14,194 bases of DNA from Acidobacteriota bacterium (GCA_021805265.1 JAJZFR010000186.1:1-14194); one strand, 5' to 3'; numbered from the stretch's first letter, positions 1 through 7,417 are shown. Notes: generated by a model not told the origin, from the letters alone. Numbers and translations: made by a program.

Positions 1-1422
1 CAAACGCACATCGCCCACATCCCGATGCACATTCCCCGCCACCATCCCGAGCATCCCCGGAACCAGCGACGGACGCATCACGCCAGCCTCTTCGCTCAGC
101 GGATTGCCCAGCCGAACCACCTGCGCCGGCTGCGGCGCGAACAGCTCCGCCTCGGCCGCCGAACAGAACGTACTCGAAATCGCCTCATGCAGCCCAGCCG
201 CGCGCAGCCTCCAGCGCACCGCAGCCTCGCTCGCTGCCTCTGGCAACGCCTCTACCGCACCCGCAAACGCGGGCAGCGTATTGGCAAACCGGTTATAGCC
301 ATACACCCGCGCAACCTCTTCGATCAGGTCGATCTCGCGCTCGAGATCCAGCCGCCAGCTCGGCAGCGTCACCTGCCACGCGGCCTCCCCGGAAAGTGTC
401 AATCCGCACCCCAGCCCGCTCAGCACAGCTTCCACCGTCGCCGCCGTAATCCCCTCCGGCTCGACCGTCTTGCCCAGCAGTCGGTGCACCTCGCTCAGAG
501 CCAGCGTGATCGGCTTGCGCTGCGCGGTGCGCGCCGCGATTGCCGCAACCTGGACATCCACCAGCTCGCCCTCCGCATAACCGCCATTCTCCAGCAGAAA
601 GGCCGTCACGATCGCCGAAGCAAGCGGTGCCGCGTTGAAGTCCGCCCCGCGTTCAAACCGATGGGAAGCGTCCGTGTGCAGTCCGTGACGGCGCGCCGTC
701 CGCCGCACTGCCACCGGATCGAACCACGCCGCTTCCACCAGAACGTTGGTGGTAGCCGGGGTAATCATCGTCTCCCACCCGCCCATCACCCCAGCCAGCC
801 CCAGCGGCTTCGCATCGTCGGCCACAATCAGGTCTTCAACATCGAGCGTCCGCTCGACTCCATCGAGCGTCTTCAGCATCTCGCCTCGCCGCGCCCGACG
901 GACCACAATTCCGCCTTCGATCTTGTCCAGGTCAAAGGCATGGGTCGGCTGGCCCATCGCCAGCCAGGCAAAGTTCGACGCATCGACAGCATTCGAAATC
1001 TGCTTCTGTTCGAGCAGGCGAAACATGCGAGCGGCAAACCCGCTCATCGGGCCATTCACAGCCGCAGTCGGCCCAATCTTCACCTCGCGCAGCACCCGCG
1101 CTGTAAAGCGCCCACAGGCATCCTCCGCCTCGATGCGCACGCAAAACGGAACACTCCCCGGCCGCGAAGCAGGCAGCGGCGCCGACCCCGGCGGAAGCGT
1201 CAACCCATAGATCGTCGCCGCCTCCCGCGCCACCCCGTAGTGGTTCATCGCATCCACCCGGTTGGTCGTAATGTCCATTTCAAACAGCGAGCCATTGCCC
1301 GCGCCCAGATCATGGATGCCTTCCACCGCAATCCCGCGCAGCGTCAGGTCTTCGCCCAGTTGCGCGTCCTCGACCGCAAGTTCCGGAAGCAGTGCGCGTA
1401 GCCAGTTACTAAGTATCTTCAT
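1..1422 (-). CDS. pheT: Phenylalanine-tRNA ligase beta subunit, 3' end cut by the window edge
   Basis: Beta chain of the cytoplasmic (alpha-beta)2 enzyme that charges tRNA-Phe. The minus strand is open from the ATG at 1420-1422 to the window edge (474 codons). It starts MKILSNWLRALLP, as PheT proteins do. A B3/B4 editing domain follows, with GRFTARVL near residue 104, SNAVDASNFAWLAMGQPTHA at 143-162 and RHGLHTDASHRFERG at 245-259. The B5 domain lies about 300-380 (LDLEREIDLIEEVARVYGYN), and the catalytic-like domain begins near 395. The N-terminal piece reaches EMDITTNRVDAMNH by residue 48, so the usual EMAP/OB tRNA-binding domain of about 110 residues, which normally sits between these two motifs, is absent. 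AGAGGG a few bases upstream serves as ribosome binding site. It lies 72 bp after the four-helix-bundle gene and is probably co-transcribed with pheS. Confidence 0.96.
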   Translation of the reverse strand, partial: MKILSNWLRALLPELAVEDAQLGEDLTLRGIAVEGIHDLGAGNGSLFEMDITTNRVDAMNHYGVAREAATIYGLTLPPGSAPLPASRPGSVPFCVRIEAEDACGRFTARVLREVKIGPTAAVNGPMSGFAARMFRLLEQKQISNAVDASNFAWLAMGQPTHAFDLDKIEGGIVVRRARRGEMLKTLDGVERTLDVEDLIVADDAKPLGLAGVMGGWETMITPATTNVLVEAAWFDPVAVRRTARRHGLHTDASHRFERGADFNAAPLASAIVTAFLLENGGYAEGELVDVQVAAIAARTAQRKPITLALSEVHRLLGKTVEPEGITAATVEAVLSGLGCGLTLSGEAAWQVTLPSWRLDLEREIDLIEEVARVYGYNRFANTLPAFAGAVEALPEAASEAAVRWRLRAAGLHEAISSTFCSAAEAELFAPQPAQVVRLGNPLSEEAGVMRPSLVPGMLGMVAGNVHRDVGDVRL

Positions 1423-1457
1423 AAATCCCTCTAAACAAGTCAGCCCGCACAGCGCAT

Positions 1458-1478
1458 CCGCGAGTTGGCAGTTCGCGG
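1458..1478. repeat. Short inverted repeat before pheT
   Basis: CCGCGA (1458-1463) and TCGCGG (1473-1478) can form a 6-bp stem with a 9-nt loop in the 72-bp gap between the four-helix-bundle gene and pheT. It lacks a T-run in the minus-strand direction, so it does not look like a terminator for this operon. Its plus strand also resembles, in inverted orientation, part of the 8-bp array on the other side of the four-helix-bundle gene. Confidence 0.45.
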
Positions 1479-1494
1479 AAAAATAAGTTGCGAA

Positions 1495-1860
1495 TCAATC
1501 CCCGTTCAGCGCTCCTAAAAGGCCGTTGATCAATTTGGCGACTTCCGTTGCCAGGGAAATCAGGAATTCAGTCGAGTTATCGTCAATGAACTTCAAGCTG
1601 TTGGCAAGCTCAGTCTGTGTTTGTAACTCGTAAAGCGATCCCCGAGCCATCCCCAGAAAATTGCGCAGTTGCGGGTCCGTTAACCGTCCGTGTCCCTCGG
1701 CAATGTTGCTTGCAATGGAGACCGCCGATCTTCTCATTTGCATCCACAATCCAAAGGTCTCGGATCGGGGGAATTCTTCTGTTCGCTCGTAGACCTCTCG
1801 CGCAAGCACCATGGACTTCTGCCAGACAATCAAATCACGATAATGCCTGGTCCTGCCCAT
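1495..1860 (-). CDS. Four-helix-bundle protein, S23/IVS-encoded family
   Basis: A 121-residue helical protein. It shows the typical family pattern: RDLIVWQKSM near the start, an FP..E.FGL stretch, then QMRRSAVSIASNIAEGHGR, FLGMARGSLYEL and a Q..LA helix. The family was first noticed in intervening sequences of 23S rRNA genes. It forms a pentameric or bundle-like all-helical structure in solved members, and its function is not established. I prefer the ATG at 1858-1860, which has GGGAGG about 9 nt upstream. An in-frame TTG at 1864-1866 would lie too close to that site. The gene sits between pheS and pheT in the same orientation, splitting a pair that is usually adjacent. Its ribosome binding site directly abuts the 8-bp tandem array, which suggests gene and repeats arrived or evolved together (inference). 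Confidence 0.88.
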   Translation of the reverse strand: MGRTRHYRDLIVWQKSMVLAREVYERTEEFPRSETFGLWMQMRRSAVSIASNIAEGHGRLTDPQLRNFLGMARGSLYELQTQTELANSLKFIDDNSTEFLISLATEVAKLINGLLGALNGD

Positions 1861-1873
1861 ACCCAAAAACCTC

Positions 1874-1961
1874 CCGCTAACCCGCTAACAAGCTAGCCCG
1901 CTAATCAGCTAACCAGCCAACCCGCTAACTTGCTAACTCGCTAACCCGCTAACCCGCTACC
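1874..1961. repeat. Tandem array of 11 degenerate 8-bp units
   Basis: Eleven consecutive 8-bp units with consensus CCGCTAAC (GTTAGCGG on the coding strand of the neighbours) run without gaps. The units at 1874, 1882, 1922 and 1946 are perfect; the others carry one to a few changes. The array fills the whole gap between pheS and the four-helix-bundle gene. It extends into the coding end of pheS, whose stop codon (1941-1943) lies inside it. Because 8 is not a multiple of 3, gain or loss of units would move the reading frame at the PheS end. Confidence 0.95.
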
Positions 1962-3065
1962 TCCCCCAAACCCCTCCAGAAACCGCATATCCCCCGAGTA
2001 AAACTGCCCAATCTCGCTCACCCCGTACTTCATCATCGCGATCCGCTCCACGCCCATGCCAAAGGCAAAGCCGCTGATCTTCCGCGCGTCGTAGCCGGGC
2101 TGTTTTTCCGCTGCAAAGCCAAACACCGCCGGGTCCACCATCCCGCAGCCCAGCAGCTCGATCCATCCCGACTGCTTGCACCGCCGGCAGCCCTTGCCCA
2201 CGCAGAAGATACACGAAATCTGCACATCCGCGCTCGGCTCCGTGAACGGAAAAAACGACGGGAAAAACCGCGTCTTCACGCTCGATCCAAACAGCGCCTT
2301 CATCGCGTGATCGAGCGTGCCTTTCAGGTCGCTGAAGGTGATGTTCGCGTCCACGCACAGCCCCTCCACCTGGTGAAACACAGGAGAGTGCGTCGCGTCC
2401 GCAGCGTCGTTGCGATGCACCTTGCCGGGGATCACAATCCGCACCGGCGGCCCCACGCGCTCCATCGTCCTCATCTGTACCGGCGAGGTATGCGTCCGCA
2501 GCAGCAGCCTGTCTCGCAGGCTTCGCCGCTCCTGCCCGGCAATCACCAGCGTGTCCTGGGTATCGCGCGCCGGATGTCCCGGTGGAAAGTTCATGCTCTC
2601 GAAGTTGTAATAATCGGTCTCGACCTCCGGCCCCACGCCCACCGAATAACCCAGTCCCGCAAAGATCGCGATCAGCTCGTTCATCGTCCGAGTGATCGGA
2701 TGCTCGGCTCCGGTCAGCCGCTGCGTACCCGGCAGCGTCACGTCCAGCCGCTCGCCGCGCAGTGCTTCATCGCTCCAGCGGGTCTCCTGGCCACGCGTCG
2801 CCGCCGCTTCCAACAAGCCTTCCACCAGCGTCTTCAGCGCGTTGAACCGCTGCCCCAGCGCTCGTTTCTCGTCCGCTGACTTCAGCCACGCTTCGGAAAC
2901 CTGCTTCAGCCGACCCTGCCTGCGGCCCAGCCACTCCAGGCGAAACTCCTCGATAGCCTCAGCCGACGCGAGCGAAGCTGCGCCAGCGCGCGCCTCCGCC
3001 TCGAGCCGGGCAAACTCCTGATCCACATTGGTCCCCACGTTATTGGCCCCGTCGTTCGTCATCAT
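1941..3065 (-). CDS. pheS: Phenylalanine-tRNA ligase alpha subunit
   Basis: Catalytic chain of class IIc phenylalanyl-tRNA synthetase, acting in the cytoplasm with PheT. An N-terminal coiled-coil (about residues 14-95) is followed by the class II core: GAEHPITRTMNELIAIFAGL, VETDYYNFESMNFP, the motif 2 region RTHTSPVQMRTM with GKVHRNDAADATHSPVFHQ, and the motif 3 region FAFGMGVERIAMMKYG. An insert CIFCVGKGCRRCKQSGW supplies four or five cysteines that could bind zinc; such inserts occur in some bacterial PheS. The normal end, MRFLEGF, is followed by GGGSGLAG, read from the 8-bp repeat array. The start is one of two consecutive ATGs (3065 or 3062); a TTG at 3071 is also in frame, and none has a strong Shine-Dalgarno. 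The product is 374 residues, slightly longer than the common 330-350. Confidence 0.96.
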   Translation of the reverse strand: MMTNDGANNVGTNVDQEFARLEAEARAGAASLASAEAIEEFRLEWLGRRQGRLKQVSEAWLKSADEKRALGQRFNALKTLVEGLLEAAATRGQETRWSDEALRGERLDVTLPGTQRLTGAEHPITRTMNELIAIFAGLGYSVGVGPEVETDYYNFESMNFPPGHPARDTQDTLVIAGQERRSLRDRLLLRTHTSPVQMRTMERVGPPVRIVIPGKVHRNDAADATHSPVFHQVEGLCVDANITFSDLKGTLDHAMKALFGSSVKTRFFPSFFPFTEPSADVQISCIFCVGKGCRRCKQSGWIELLGCGMVDPAVFGFAAEKQPGYDARKISGFAFGMGVERIAMMKYGVSEIGQFYSGDMRFLEGFGGGSGLAG

Positions 3066-3146
3066 GCGCAACCGTCAGAATAAACCACCGCAGCCCTGAG
3101 TCCCAGCTATCCCTGCCCAGCTTTCCCGCCGCCACAGGCACCGGGC

Positions 3147-3794
3147 TTACAGGCACCACGCCACAATCGTCTCCCCGCCAACCGCCCGCTCGCAGCCCGC
3201 GCTCGCCACAGCCGCCAGCAGCCGCGCCTCCTCGTCCAGGGGAGGATGCATCTCCGCCGCCACAATCTCCGCCTCGCTTGCCTCGGTGAAACACAACTCG
3301 CACACCGCAAAGCCCTCTTCTTCGTCTTGCTCAACGCCCTGGCGCACCGGAGGACCAAACACGCGACAGGTCATCGGTCGCGCTTCGTACAGATCACACA
3401 AGCCCGTCTGCGGATCGAGCACGGGGCACGCAGCCTCATTGGCAAACTCCTCGAACTCCTCGGCGCGCTCCGGGTCGAGCAGCCCGGTTGACGCGTCGCC
3501 CGGAAACCCGCTCCCAAATTCAAGCCGATACTTCGCCGCACGAGAGCGAATTTCCGCCCCAACTGCGGGTTGCTTTTCCTCGAGCGCGCTCAGCCCGGCC
3601 CGCAGCCGCAGCGCGTCCAGCGCGCTGATCCTGAACGCCCCATGGCAACACGCGTTGCAGCCCGCCCGACACGCCAGATGCGCGCCGCCGCGCCGCGCCG
3701 CATCGGCAAACGCGCCGTCCGTGTGCTCCCGCAGCAGCCCATCGGCCGCCAGTATCGAAAACAGGCTCGCCTCATCCAACTCAGCCACCCGCAA
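3147..3794 (-). CDS. YkgJ-like cysteine-cluster (CxxCxxCC family) protein
   Basis: A 215-residue soluble protein with the UPF0153/YkgJ cysteine signature. Cys42, Cys46, Cys49 and Cys50 form ACRAGCNACCHG. Cys123 (CPVLD), Cys133 (GLCDLYEARP) and Cys143 (TCRVFGPP) follow, and a third pair lies at Cys165 and Cys168 (CELC). The family is thought to bind zinc or an iron-sulfur cluster; no reaction is established. No ATG is available at the 5' end. The TTG at 3792-3794 has GGTGGAG five bases upstream; a GTG at 3786-3788 is the alternative. Either start lies inside the end of the SpoIIE-type gene (14- or 8-bp overlap, different frame), so the two are very likely translated from one message. pheS follows 81 bp downstream. 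Confidence 0.85.
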   Translation of the reverse strand: MRVAELDEASLFSILAADGLLREHTDGAFADAARRGGAHLACRAGCNACCHGAFRISALDALRLRAGLSALEEKQPAVGAEIRSRAAKYRLEFGSGFPGDASTGLLDPERAEEFEEFANEAACPVLDPQTGLCDLYEARPMTCRVFGPPVRQGVEQDEEEGFAVCELCFTEASEAEIVAAEMHPPLDEEARLLAAVASAGCERAVGGETIVAWCL

Positions 3795-5784
3795 CCGGAC
3801 TCCACCCCAGCGTCAGCACGGTAATGTCGTCCTCCTGGCCAAACGTCGCCGCAGCCTGCGCAATCGCCGCTGCGGAGAGGCTCAGCAGCGGTCGCGCGCC
3901 CTCGAAGCCGAGCAGTTCGCCCGCGCCATTCCGCGCCTCGAAAACTCCATCGGACAGGAACACCAGCCGGTCGTCCGGCGACAACTGCAGCGTCTGATTT
4001 TCATACTCCGCTCGCCCAAAAATACCCAGCGGCAGCGCTCCCGGCAGCTCGATCTCGGCCTCGTTCCGGTATGGCCCCGGATGGCCCGCGCTGGCCAGCG
4101 TCATCCTCCCGCCCGCCTCGATCAAACACACCAGGCACGTCGCGCAACTGCCGCTGCGGTTGCCCATCATGCACTGGTTCAGGCCGGCCAGCATCGAAGC
4201 CGGATCCGTCGCGATTGCCGACTGCGCCCGCGCCGCGCCCACCAGCAGAGCTACCACCATCGACGCAGGCAATCCCTTGCCCGATACATCCCCCAGAATC
4301 AGCAACAGCCCACCGCGTTCGGTCGGCAACACCTGAAAAAAATCCCCGCCCACCATCTCCGCCGGTCGATACGAGCACTCGAGCCGAAACCCGGGAACCT
4401 GCGGAATCGCCTCAGGCAACAGAATCCGCTGCACCTGTTGCGTCGCCTCGAGCGAAGCCACCATCCGGTCCTCTCGTCGCCGCGCCCCCGTGAAGCGCAG
4501 AATCAGGAATCCCAGCATCGACAGCAGGAAAAGAATCCGCGCCAGAATAAACGCGTGCATGTGGATATTCGCCACAATAAACGGATACTCGAAAAAGTAG
4601 GGATTCACCGGCAACCTGAATTGCCACAGCGCCAACACCACGTTGTCGGCGATATAAAGCCCCTCCACCAGAAAGATCGGCAACAGCAACAGCCGCGCCG
4701 TAGCGTCGCGACCGAGACTGCCCACGATCAGTCGCCACAGCAGCCACAGCGCACCGGGAAGCATCAACCCCACCCCGATCAGCGAGGAGACAGGCACCGA
4801 AACCCACCTCACCCAGTACAAGGGAACGCTCAACGGACTCAGCGCGGCCAGCGCCAGCAACAGCTTCCACCCCCACGTCTTCGGCAGGTCAAGGACACGA
4901 CGCAGAAACAGCAGCATCGCCACCTGGCTCACCGCGATCAGCGTTCCATCCACCAGGTCCCACAACGGCAACAGTTGCCACACCCGCACCAGCCACAGCG
5001 AAAGCGCCGCATCCGCTCCCAGCGACAACGGAATCAGACTGAACCAGAGATACTCCCGTTCTCTCGGACGAAAGAATGAAAGGCCCAGGATGTTGATCCC
5101 GATCACCCCCGCGAGAATGGCAAAGCTGAACGCATCCACATAGACCATGGTTTCGTCGGCTTCGTGCCGTTGAAAATCCTCTGCGATGGTCGTCGCCGAG
5201 CCGATTCGAGCACCACTCTGTTGCGGTCCGCCGCCGTAATAGTCCACCCCTACCCCGGAGTGCCACACCCGCAGCGCAATCTGATAGGTATGCGGCGCAG
5301 CGACAGAGCCAGTCGTCGCCCGCGGAAGCGCATATTGGCTGGGGTAAACATTGATTCGCAGCATCGCAAACACGCGCGGTGCCAGGCTCCCCGCCGTTCC
5401 CACCAGCTTCCCATCCACGTACACCTGACACGCCGTGGCAATCGAGGGCAGCTCCAGCGCCATGGCCTCGCTCGCATCCGGCACGGATACCGAAAATCGA
5501 TACCACGCATATCCGCTCAGGCTGTGATAGCCCTGCTCGTTCCACGGCCGGTCGCTGCGCAGCAAAGTCCACTTCGAGTCATCGAAATCGCTCCTCGCCC
5601 AGCCCAGCCGCCCATCCCCATCATCCCCCGGATGAAATCGCCAATCACCATCCAGCGAGGCTATCGGCAGTCGATCCGAATCGAAATCAAACCGCGCCCT
5701 GCCGCCGGTCGCCCCCGCGCCAGGAACCGGCAGACAGAACAACACAACCGCTATGCCAATGAGAATGCGTGGAATCAGGCGCAT
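3781..5784 (-). CDS. Membrane-bound SpoIIE/PP2C-type serine phosphatase with 7TM sensor region
   Basis: A 667-residue sensor-phosphatase. From the chosen ATG, the first 25 residues form a signal peptide or anchor (MRLIPRILIGIAVVLF). Residues about 30-205 look like an exported jelly-roll sensor domain (LDGDWRFHPGDD, then WYRFSVSVP, YVDGKLVGT). About seven hydrophobic spans follow between 215 and 430, the layout of 7TMR-DISM proteins. A short linker with LEATQQVQRILLP leads to the phosphatase: VGGDFFQ at 478, GDVSGKGLPASM at 498, SAGHPG at 565, LSDGVFEA at 610 and EDDITVL at 651. The metal-binding aspartates are present, so it should be active. Homologues dephosphorylate anti-sigma-factor antagonists or similar phosphoproteins; no partner gene is in this window. 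Upstream in-frame starts (to 5883) would bury the signal sequence. It overlaps the cysteine-cluster gene. Confidence 0.9.
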   Translation of the reverse strand: MRLIPRILIGIAVVLFCLPVPGAGATGGRARFDFDSDRLPIASLDGDWRFHPGDDGDGRLGWARSDFDDSKWTLLRSDRPWNEQGYHSLSGYAWYRFSVSVPDASEAMALELPSIATACQVYVDGKLVGTAGSLAPRVFAMLRINVYPSQYALPRATTGSVAAPHTYQIALRVWHSGVGVDYYGGGPQQSGARIGSATTIAEDFQRHEADETMVYVDAFSFAILAGVIGINILGLSFFRPREREYLWFSLIPLSLGADAALSLWLVRVWQLLPLWDLVDGTLIAVSQVAMLLFLRRVLDLPKTWGWKLLLALAALSPLSVPLYWVRWVSVPVSSLIGVGLMLPGALWLLWRLIVGSLGRDATARLLLLPIFLVEGLYIADNVVLALWQFRLPVNPYFFEYPFIVANIHMHAFILARILFLLSMLGFLILRFTGARRREDRMVASLEATQQVQRILLPEAIPQVPGFRLECSYRPAEMVGGDFFQVLPTERGGLLLILGDVSGKGLPASMVVALLVGAARAQSAIATDPASMLAGLNQCMMGNRSGSCATCLVCLIEAGGRMTLASAGHPGPYRNEAEIELPGALPLGIFGRAEYENQTLQLSPDDRLVFLSDGVFEARNGAGELLGFEGARPLLSLSAAAIAQAAATFGQEDDITVLTLGWSPVAGG

Positions 5785-5936
5785 GACGAGCCAGAACCTT
5801 CCTGTGCATAAAAAATTCCCGAGAACTGGCATGATGCTAACCCACACCGCCGGCTTTGTCGCTCCCTCTGCCCATGAGAGCATCGGCGCTGATCTTCTCC
5901 ATCCCGCGCCAAACCGCGCCTCGTCACCAGGCCGCC

Positions 5937-7169
5937 CTACACCCTCTGCGGCGAGCTGGAAATTTCGCCCACTCGCGCGCTCCCGGTATCCTCGACTCCC
6001 GCTTCCAGATCCCCGTGATACACCCGCACCTGGTTGCGCCCGCCCCGCTTCGCGGCATAGAGCGCAATGTCCGCCTCCTGAAACAGCGTATCGAGCGCGA
6101 GAGCGCTCCGCTCGCCCGACAGGGAAACGCCAAAGCTCGCCGTGATCGAAACCTGTTTTCCCCGCACCTGGAATCGGTGTCCTTCGAGCGTCTCCCGCAA
6201 ACGCTCCACTAACTCCGTCGCACCGTCGGATCGCGTGTTGGGCAGCAGAAAGATGAACTCTTCCCCTCCCAGCCGCGCTACCGTGTCACACTCCCGCAAC
6301 GTTCGCTGAAACAGCTCTGCCACGCCGCAAAGTGCCGTGTCGCCCGCTGCATGGCCATGCGCGTCGTTCAGCCACTTGAAGTGGTCAATATCCGCCAGCA
6401 CAATCGCAAACTCTTTCCCGTACCGCGCCGCGCGCGCAACCTCCGCCGCGCAAACAGCCTCGAATCCACGCCGGTTCATCAGGCCCGTCAGCGGATCCTC
6501 GAGCGCCGCCCGTCGCAGATCCCCGTTCAGCCGCAGATTTGTCATCCAGATAAACGCCAGCGGCAGCACCGATGCCGACACCACATACACCACACCGCTA
6601 GCCATCTCGAGCGTCGGCGCTGCCCGGAAAGGCATCCTTCCGGTCGCCACATACACCCCCACCCGACCATATTCAACGCCCGCGTAAACCGCGTAGAAAC
6701 CGGCCATCATCCAGCGCGGCCAACGCGTATCCCGGTCGCGAGTACTCGCCAGCAGCCAGGCGCTCTGCGTGGTCTGGATCGCCAGAAAAAAATCCTGCAC
6801 CGTCGCGCTCCGGTCAAGATGAGGAATGTCGAAGCCCGATAGAAATACCGGCAACTCCGCCACCAGCATCCCTAGCGAAACCCAGCCAAGTGCCAGACCG
6901 CGCCGGAAAAAAAGCGCCAGACCAATATAAAAACAGGTGTACCCCACCAGCGGGCACGCGAACCCCAGACCCATCGAACCCATCGATGCCCAATGCGGCA
7001 GGAACGGCTCCAGGAACTGCAAAACCCCCGCGCACAACCCCGCCGTATACCCATACGCCAGCCAGCGAAGACTGCGGTTCCCACGTTCGCTCAGGGCCAT
7101 CCCGGCGAACACGACCGCAAAACAGATCAACTGCACATTCTGGATGAAGACAATCGCGCCGGTCAGCAT
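5937..7169 (-). CDS. Membrane diguanylate cyclase (GGDEF domain)
   Basis: A 410-residue enzyme predicted to make the second messenger c-di-GMP from two GTP at the inner membrane. The first ~210 residues hold about seven hydrophobic segments and no recognisable ligand domain. The GGDEF domain starts at LEDPLTGLMNRRGF (about 223-236). LADIDHFKWLND (258-269) and HGHAAGD carry the first metal and nucleotide residues. The signature is GGEEF (301-305), an active variant. RECD lies five residues before it and matches the RxxD inhibitory site, so product feedback is expected. ITASFGVSL and ADIALYAAKRGGRNQV complete the fold. The start is the ATG at 7167-7169; the Shine-Dalgarno is weak. It lies 152 bp upstream of the SpoIIE-type gene on the same strand and diverges from the GH1 gene. 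Confidence 0.93.
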   Translation of the reverse strand: MLTGAIVFIQNVQLICFAVVFAGMALSERGNRSLRWLAYGYTAGLCAGVLQFLEPFLPHWASMGSMGLGFACPLVGYTCFYIGLALFFRRGLALGWVSLGMLVAELPVFLSGFDIPHLDRSATVQDFFLAIQTTQSAWLLASTRDRDTRWPRWMMAGFYAVYAGVEYGRVGVYVATGRMPFRAAPTLEMASGVVYVVSASVLPLAFIWMTNLRLNGDLRRAALEDPLTGLMNRRGFEAVCAAEVARAARYGKEFAIVLADIDHFKWLNDAHGHAAGDTALCGVAELFQRTLRECDTVARLGGEEFIFLLPNTRSDGATELVERLRETLEGHRFQVRGKQVSITASFGVSLSGERSALALDTLFQEADIALYAAKRGGRNQVRVYHGDLEAGVEDTGSARVGEISSSPQRV

Positions 7170-7369
7170 GTCATAATCCCAGCGGCTGGGGAGGCCGGAT
7201 CAAAGTGCCACCATCCTAACAGGTCGCCGCTCGGCTCGCTCGCCGCACACAGCGCCGACAGTCGAAACGTATTCCAGCCGCCCGATTCCAGCCACCACCA
7301 GCCATCAATTGCTCGCGCCCGACACCGGCCCGGAAACGAGACTCGAAACCAAACCCGACACAAGCCCCC
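7170..7369. other. Divergent spacer, left part, no gene seen
   Basis: This spacer separates the diguanylate cyclase start from the repeats upstream of the GH1 gene. It should hold the minus-strand promoter of the cyclase, but I could not pick a convincing -35/-10 pair. A 149-codon minus-strand open frame crossing 7216-7665 is not supported: it runs through both repeat arrays and the GH1 start and resembles no family I know. Confidence 0.5.
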
Positions 7370-7417
7370 GGCACGCGACCTGACACGCGTCTTGGCACGC
7401 GTCTTGACACGCTGCTT
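7370..7417. repeat. Four 12-bp tandem units with core GRCACGCG
   Basis: GGCACGCG (7370), GACACGCG (7382), GGCACGCG (7394) and GACACGC (7406) begin exactly 12 bp apart, and the intervening bases are also alike (TCTT or similar). The last unit overlaps the TTGACA -35 box. The unit could be an operator series placing sites on nearly the same helix face, or simply a slippage-generated microrepeat. Confidence 0.75.

Noticed and set aside
25..1401. 458-codon plus-strand open frame over pheT
   Set aside because: It uses the exact complementary frame of pheT, whose translation shows B3/B4 and B5 motifs throughout.
1874..1961. CRISPR array
   Set aside because: The units are 8 bp, directly adjacent and without spacers, so this is a simple tandem repeat.
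3286..5079. 597-codon open frame on the plus strand opposite the phosphatase and cysteine-cluster genes
   Set aside because: Composition-driven (Arg/Gln/Pro/His-rich) shadow of two well supported minus-strand genes.
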